This document shows, piece after piece, positions 60,360 through 64,000 of a DNA stretch of 64,000 bases. The translations under genes were made by a program, and so were the position numbers. The notes beneath the pieces were generated by a model. The model was not told the origin of the DNA, did not search any database, and was given only the letters and a program-made list of their open reading frames with translations. How positions within the stretch are numbered: position 1 is the stretch's first letter; every line of letters starts with the position of its first letter. Origin of the DNA: Jilunia laotingensis (lineage in GTDB: Bacteria > Bacteroidota > Bacteroidia > Bacteroidales > Bacteroidaceae); the NCBI RefSeq assembly GCF_014385165.1, contig NZ_JACRTF010000001.1, forward strand, positions 2,170,001-2,234,000, in the 5' to 3' direction.

Positions 60360-60965
60360 ATGGGTAGAGCAAAAATTAAAAAGAAAAGTACGTTCATCGA
60401 TATGACGGCGATGAGTGACGTTACGGTATTGCTGTTGACTTTTTTTATGCTGACTTCTACGTTCGTAAAAAAGGAACCGGTACAGGTGACTACTCCGTCT
60501 TCTGTTTCTGACATTAAGATTCCTGAAAAGAATATTCTTTCTATCTTGGTTGATCCTAAAGGAAAGATTTTTATGAGTATGGATAAACAATCGGATATGA
60601 AGGAGGTACTGGAAAATATGGCTAAGGAATACGGAATAACTTTCACTCCCGAACAAGAGAAGAAATTTGCACTTTCGCCTACTTTTGGGGTACCGATGAA
60701 GAGTATGAAAACTTTTCTCGATTTGCCGTCCGATAAGCAAGATGCTATATTGAAGAATGAAGGGATTCCTTGTGATAGTCTTGACAATCAATTTAAGGCA
60801 TGGGTGCGCAATGCACGTGCTGTAAATTCTGATTTGCGTATTGCAATTAAGGCTGACCAGGATACTCCGTATGCTGTGATTAAAAAAGTAATGAACTCGC
60901 TTCAGGACCTCAGAGAAAATAGATACAATCTTATCACTTCTCTGAAAACTACTTCTGAAAACTAA
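60360..60965 (+). CDS. exbD: ExbD-type biopolymer transport protein (first copy)
   Basis: 201 residues. Basic N-terminus, then a single membrane helix at about 20-40 containing the proton-path Asp (MTAMSDVTVLLLTFFMLTS) and a periplasmic domain. 27 bases after exbB. It has a longer periplasmic part than the Escherichia coli protein. Confidence 0.9.
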   Translation: MGRAKIKKKSTFIDMTAMSDVTVLLLTFFMLTSTFVKKEPVQVTTPSSVSDIKIPEKNILSILVDPKGKIFMSMDKQSDMKEVLENMAKEYGITFTPEQEKKFALSPTFGVPMKSMKTFLDLPSDKQDAILKNEGIPCDSLDNQFKAWVRNARAVNSDLRIAIKADQDTPYAVIKKVMNSLQDLRENRYNLITSLKTTSEN

Positions 60966-60977
60966 AAATGAAAAACT

Positions 60978-61628
60978 ATGAGTGCTGAAGTACAAGAAAG
61001 CGGTAAAAAGAAGAAGGGCAGCAAACAGAAAAAGATGGCTGTAAGAGTAGACTTTACTCCGATGGTCGATATGAACATGTTGCTGATTACATTCTTTATG
61101 CTTTGTACCTCTCTGAGTAAACCTCAGACGATGGAAATAAGTATGCCGAGTAACGACAAAAATATCACTGAAGAACAGCAAAGTAAAGTGAAAGCTTCAC
61201 AAGCTATTACGCTGTTACTAGGTAGTGATGACAAACTTTATTATTATGAAGGTGAACCTAACTATAAGGATTATAGCTCGTTGAAAGAGACGACATATAA
61301 ACCTGATGGTTTGCGGGCTGTTCTATTAAAGAAAAATGCTGCGGCTGTTCGCGAAGTGAACGATCTGAAACAACAAAAATTGGAACTTAAAATATCAGAT
61401 GAAGATTTTAAAAAGCGGCTTTCCGAGATAAAAAGTGGAAAGAATACGCCTACGGTCATTATTAAGGCTACGGATGAAGCTTCTTATAAGAATCTGATTG
61501 ATGCTCTCGATGAAATGCAGATATGTAATATTGGTAAGTATGTGATTACAGATATCGCCGAAGCCGACCAATTTCTGATGAAGAATTATGAGTCGAAAGG
61601 TGAATTGTCACAGAATATTGCCGAATGA
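60978..61628 (+). CDS. exbD: ExbD-type biopolymer transport protein (second copy)
   Basis: 216 residues with the same plan: KK-rich start, FTPMVDMNMLLITFFMLCTS helix with the key Asp, periplasmic domain with a short coiled coil (about 115-140). 12 bases after the first exbD. The two copies are diverged enough to suggest a heteromeric complex. Confidence 0.9.
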   Translation: MSAEVQESGKKKKGSKQKKMAVRVDFTPMVDMNMLLITFFMLCTSLSKPQTMEISMPSNDKNITEEQQSKVKASQAITLLLGSDDKLYYYEGEPNYKDYSSLKETTYKPDGLRAVLLKKNAAAVREVNDLKQQKLELKISDEDFKKRLSEIKSGKNTPTVIIKATDEASYKNLIDALDEMQICNIGKYVITDIAEADQFLMKNYESKGELSQNIAE

Positions 61629-61658
61629 TAAGTTTAACACCTAAAAAGAATATATATA

Positions 61659-62474
61659 ATGGCAAAAATAGATTTGACCTCTCCTGAATGGTGTGAGCTG
61701 ATATTCAAAGGCAAGAATAAGGCGTATGGTGCTTTCAAGATGCGCGAGGATTCACCTAAACGCCATAATTTGGCGATGTTAATCGTTTTGATTATTGCGT
61801 TGGTTGGTTTCAGTATCCCGACGCTTGTGAAGATTGCTACTCCTAAGCAAAAAGAGGTAATGACCGAAGTTACCACGCTTTCGCAATTGGAAGAACCGGA
61901 AGTGAAACAGGAGGAAATGAAGCGGGTAGAACCGGTTGCTCCTCCTCCACCGGCATTGAAAAGTTCCATCAAGTTTACGGCACCTGTCATCAAAAAGGAC
62001 GAAGAAGTGCATGAAGATGATGAAATTAAAAGCCAGAATGAACTGACGGAAACCAAAGTTGCAATCTCCATTGCTGATGTCAAAGGTAATGATGAAGCAA
62101 ACGGTAAAGATATCGCTGATCTCAAGCAGGTAGTGACTCAGGCGGAACCTGAACCGGAGAAAGTATTCGATATGGTTGAGCAGATGCCAACATTCCCCGG
62201 TGGAAATACCGAATTGATGAAATACCTTTCTGAGCATATTAAGTATCCGGTTATGGCACAGGAGAATGGAACGGAAGGACGAGTTATTGTTCAGTTCGTG
62301 GTTGAAAAAGATGGTACAATAGCTGAAGCCCACGTAGCCCGTGGAGTCGATCCTTATTTGGACAAGGAAGCTCTTCGTGTTGTCCAGAGCATGCCTCGCT
62401 GGATACCAGGCAAGCAGAATGGTAAGGCTGTGAGAGTGAAATATACGGTACCGGTAATGTTTAAGTTGCAGTAA
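61659..62474 (+). CDS. tonB: TonB energy-transducing protein
   Basis: 271 residues. Cytoplasmic start, membrane helix at about 38-56 (LAMLIVLIIALVGFSIPTLV), a Pro/Glu/Lys-rich linker (VAPPPPAL) and a TonB C-terminal domain at about 185-271 (YPVMAQENGTEGRVIVQFVV, VVQSMPRWIPGKQNGKAV). It carries energy to outer-membrane receptors such as SusC proteins. 30 bases after the second exbD. Confidence 0.93.
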   Translation: MAKIDLTSPEWCELIFKGKNKAYGAFKMREDSPKRHNLAMLIVLIIALVGFSIPTLVKIATPKQKEVMTEVTTLSQLEEPEVKQEEMKRVEPVAPPPPALKSSIKFTAPVIKKDEEVHEDDEIKSQNELTETKVAISIADVKGNDEANGKDIADLKQVVTQAEPEPEKVFDMVEQMPTFPGGNTELMKYLSEHIKYPVMAQENGTEGRVIVQFVVEKDGTIAEAHVARGVDPYLDKEALRVVQSMPRWIPGKQNGKAVRVKYTVPVMFKLQ

Positions 62475-62475
62475 A

Positions 62476-63423
62476 ATGATGAAGAAACAGTTTTGGCTAA
62501 TTGGTATTTGTGTTTTGGGTATGTTGGCTGCTTGCAATCGCAAACCCAAAGACGGATTGACGGATACATATACGTCTGGGGTAATAGAAATAGCTGCGGA
62601 CGAAAGCTTCCAACCGATTGTACAAGAAGAGATCGATGTATTTGAAGGAACATTTCCTTTAGCTGGAATTGTACCTCTTTATACCACGGAAGTGGATGCT
62701 GTTAATTTACTTTTGAAAGATAGCGTGCGTTTAGCCATTACTACTCGCACATTGACAGCAGAAGAGATGAACTCTTTCCACAGTCGTAAATTCTACCCGC
62801 GGGAAATAAAGTTGGCCACTGATGGGTTGGCTTTGATTGTGAACCGTCAAAATCCTGATTCATTAATTAGCGTAAACGATATCCGTAGAATACTGACCGG
62901 AGAAGTTAAAAACTGGAAGGAAATCTACCCGAAATCTCCGTTAAAGGAGATTCGGGTAGTTTTCGACAATCGGAATTCAAGTACCGTGCGATTTGCTACA
63001 GATTCTATCTGTGGTGGTAAATCTCTTTCAACCACGGAGGTGAAAGCATTGCGGACGAACCAGCAAGTGATCGATTATGTAGCTCAAACTCCCGATGCAA
63101 TTGGGGTAATTGGGGTCAACTGGTTGGGTAATCGAAGTGATACAACGAATTTTTCTTTTCGTGATGAAATCAGGATAATGTTTGTCAGTGCTGAGCAGAA
63201 GGCTACTCTTGAGAACAGCTATCGACCTTATCAAGCTTATTTGTATTATGGAAATTATCCTTTGGCACGGCCTATTTATATTTTATTGAACGATCCTCGT
63301 AACTCATTGCCTTGGGGATTTGCTTCTTTTTTAACTTCCGACAGAGGGCAGCGGATTATATTGAAATCCGGACTTGTTCCGGCCACTCAACCTGTAAGGA
63401 TAGTGGATGTAAAAGACGAATAA
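62476..63423 (+). CDS. PstS-like periplasmic solute-binding lipoprotein
   Basis: 315 residues. Lipobox LAAC near residue 20. The fold signs are those of phosphate-type PBP-like domains: IEIAADESFQPIVQEEIDVFE at the start, IRRILTGEVKNWKEIYP, RNSSTVRFATDSI and a C-terminal DRGQRIILKSGLVPA. It starts 1 base after the tonB stop, so it is translationally linked to the energy-coupling genes. A role in phosphate uptake or in sensing for the TonB complex is possible; no ABC transporter genes accompany it here. Confidence 0.8.
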   Translation: MMKKQFWLIGICVLGMLAACNRKPKDGLTDTYTSGVIEIAADESFQPIVQEEIDVFEGTFPLAGIVPLYTTEVDAVNLLLKDSVRLAITTRTLTAEEMNSFHSRKFYPREIKLATDGLALIVNRQNPDSLISVNDIRRILTGEVKNWKEIYPKSPLKEIRVVFDNRNSSTVRFATDSICGGKSLSTTEVKALRTNQQVIDYVAQTPDAIGVIGVNWLGNRSDTTNFSFRDEIRIMFVSAEQKATLENSYRPYQAYLYYGNYPLARPIYILLNDPRNSLPWGFASFLTSDRGQRIILKSGLVPATQPVRIVDVKDE

Positions 63424-63442
63424 TGACTAAAATTCAATTACA

Positions 63443-64000
63443 ATGAAACGAATTCAAATCTTTTTAGCAGGGGCATTTATAGCAACCGGTTCGCTTTTTG
63501 CGCAATCGAGTGATGCCGAATGGCAAGCGGGACTTGCCAGAATGAAGAGTCTGGTTCAAACCGATCCGGGGCAGGCGTCGGACGAAGCAGAACAATTATT
63601 GAAAGGAAAGAATAAGAAAAACCCTGAATTGGTGATAGCAGTTGCACGTGTCTTTTTGGATGCGGGGAACTTGGCGGAGTCAGAAGAATATCTGGCGCTT
63701 GCTAAGAAGGCGGACAATAAGTCTGCAGCTGTTTCGCTGTTGGAAGGGGACATCGCTTTGGCGAAAAAAGAGACTGGTGTGGCTTGTCAGATGTATGAGC
63801 AAGCTATTTACTTTAATCCTAAGAATGAGCAGGCTTATCTTAAGCTGGCAGATATTTATAAAGGTGCCAATCCACAGCAAGCGATAGAAAAATTGGAACA
63901 ATTGAAGTCGGTTGATCCTTCTAACATACTTGCCGATAAGAAACTCGCAGAAGTGTATTATATGAATAATGATTTCGACAAGGCTACTGATGCCTATGCA
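63443..64000 (+). CDS. Secreted TPR protein, 3' end outside window
   Basis: At least 186 residues from ATG 63443, open to the window end. Signal peptide 1-20 (MKRIQIFLAGAFIATGSLFA), then repeated TPR units (ELVIAVARVFLDAGNLAES, AYLKLADIYKGANPQQA, LAEVYYMNNDFDKATDAYA). 19 bases after the PstS-like gene in the TonB operon. It may scaffold the complex in the periplasm; the function is not known. Confidence 0.85.
   Translation, partial: MKRIQIFLAGAFIATGSLFAQSSDAEWQAGLARMKSLVQTDPGQASDEAEQLLKGKNKKNPELVIAVARVFLDAGNLAESEEYLALAKKADNKSAAVSLLEGDIALAKKETGVACQMYEQAIYFNPKNEQAYLKLADIYKGANPQQAIEKLEQLKSVDPSNILADKKLAEVYYMNNDFDKATDAYA

Overview
The window is chromosomal DNA from a member of the Bacteroidales, most likely the genus Bacteroides. 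Supporting signs are paired SusC/SusD genes, SusE-like lipoproteins, hybrid membrane regulators with TPR sensor parts, promoters of the TTTG-N19/20-TAnnTTTG type, a 16S 3' end reading GGAACACCTCCTTT, and an rRNA spacer carrying tRNA-Ile and tRNA-Ala. I do not assign a species.

Layout. (1) 1-30952 is an arabinose-type polysaccharide utilisation locus: a GH51 arabinofuranosidase (5' end outside the window), an IPT/NHL lipoprotein, susC, susD, a DUF1735-type lipoprotein, a secreted aldose 1-epimerase and a second, larger GH51 enzyme. (2) The susC gene is split at codon 709 by a 16,942-bp insertion (5378-22319). The insertion begins with an IS5-family element. It carries a membrane-bound TPR/HTH regulator, a six-domain repeat protein, an M6 metalloprotease, a 2226-residue adhesin-like protein, a small secreted protein and a broken Omp28-like gene. 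Deleting it with one copy of a 4-bp TTCA repeat restores an in-frame SusC of about 1031 residues. (3) 31106-36041 is a leftward tolC-hlyD-ABC permease-ABC permease efflux operon with no ATPase gene. (4) 36443-36618 is a 22-bp minisatellite, followed by a coiled-coil membrane protein (leftward) and malate dehydrogenase (rightward). (5) 39010-51186 is a surface-protein locus: two closely similar TPR-TM-AraC regulators flank a 2026-residue GLUG-repeat protein and a second M6 metalloprotease. (6) 51322-58516 holds a GC-rich rRNA operon (16S, tRNA-Ile, tRNA-Ala, 23S, 5S) with tandem promoters, bordered by a decayed IS256-type transposase on one side and a decayed ISAon1-type transposase on the other. 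(7) 58938-64000 has a small secreted protein of unknown role, then an exbB-exbD-exbD-tonB operon continuing into a PstS-like lipoprotein and a TPR protein cut by the window end.

How the parts fit. The TonB operon would energise SusC-type receptors such as the one in the utilisation locus. In this genome copy that receptor is interrupted, so the downstream susD, lipoprotein and epimerase genes are cut off from any promoter upstream of susC. The cargo of the insertion and the 39-51 kb locus share a plan: a membrane-spanning TPR regulator beside an M6 protease and a very large repeat or adhesin protein, several with a C-terminal tail like the type IX secretion sorting domain. I regard the cargo-bearing insertion, apparently moved by an IS5-family transposase using a substitute right end, as the most notable feature of the window.
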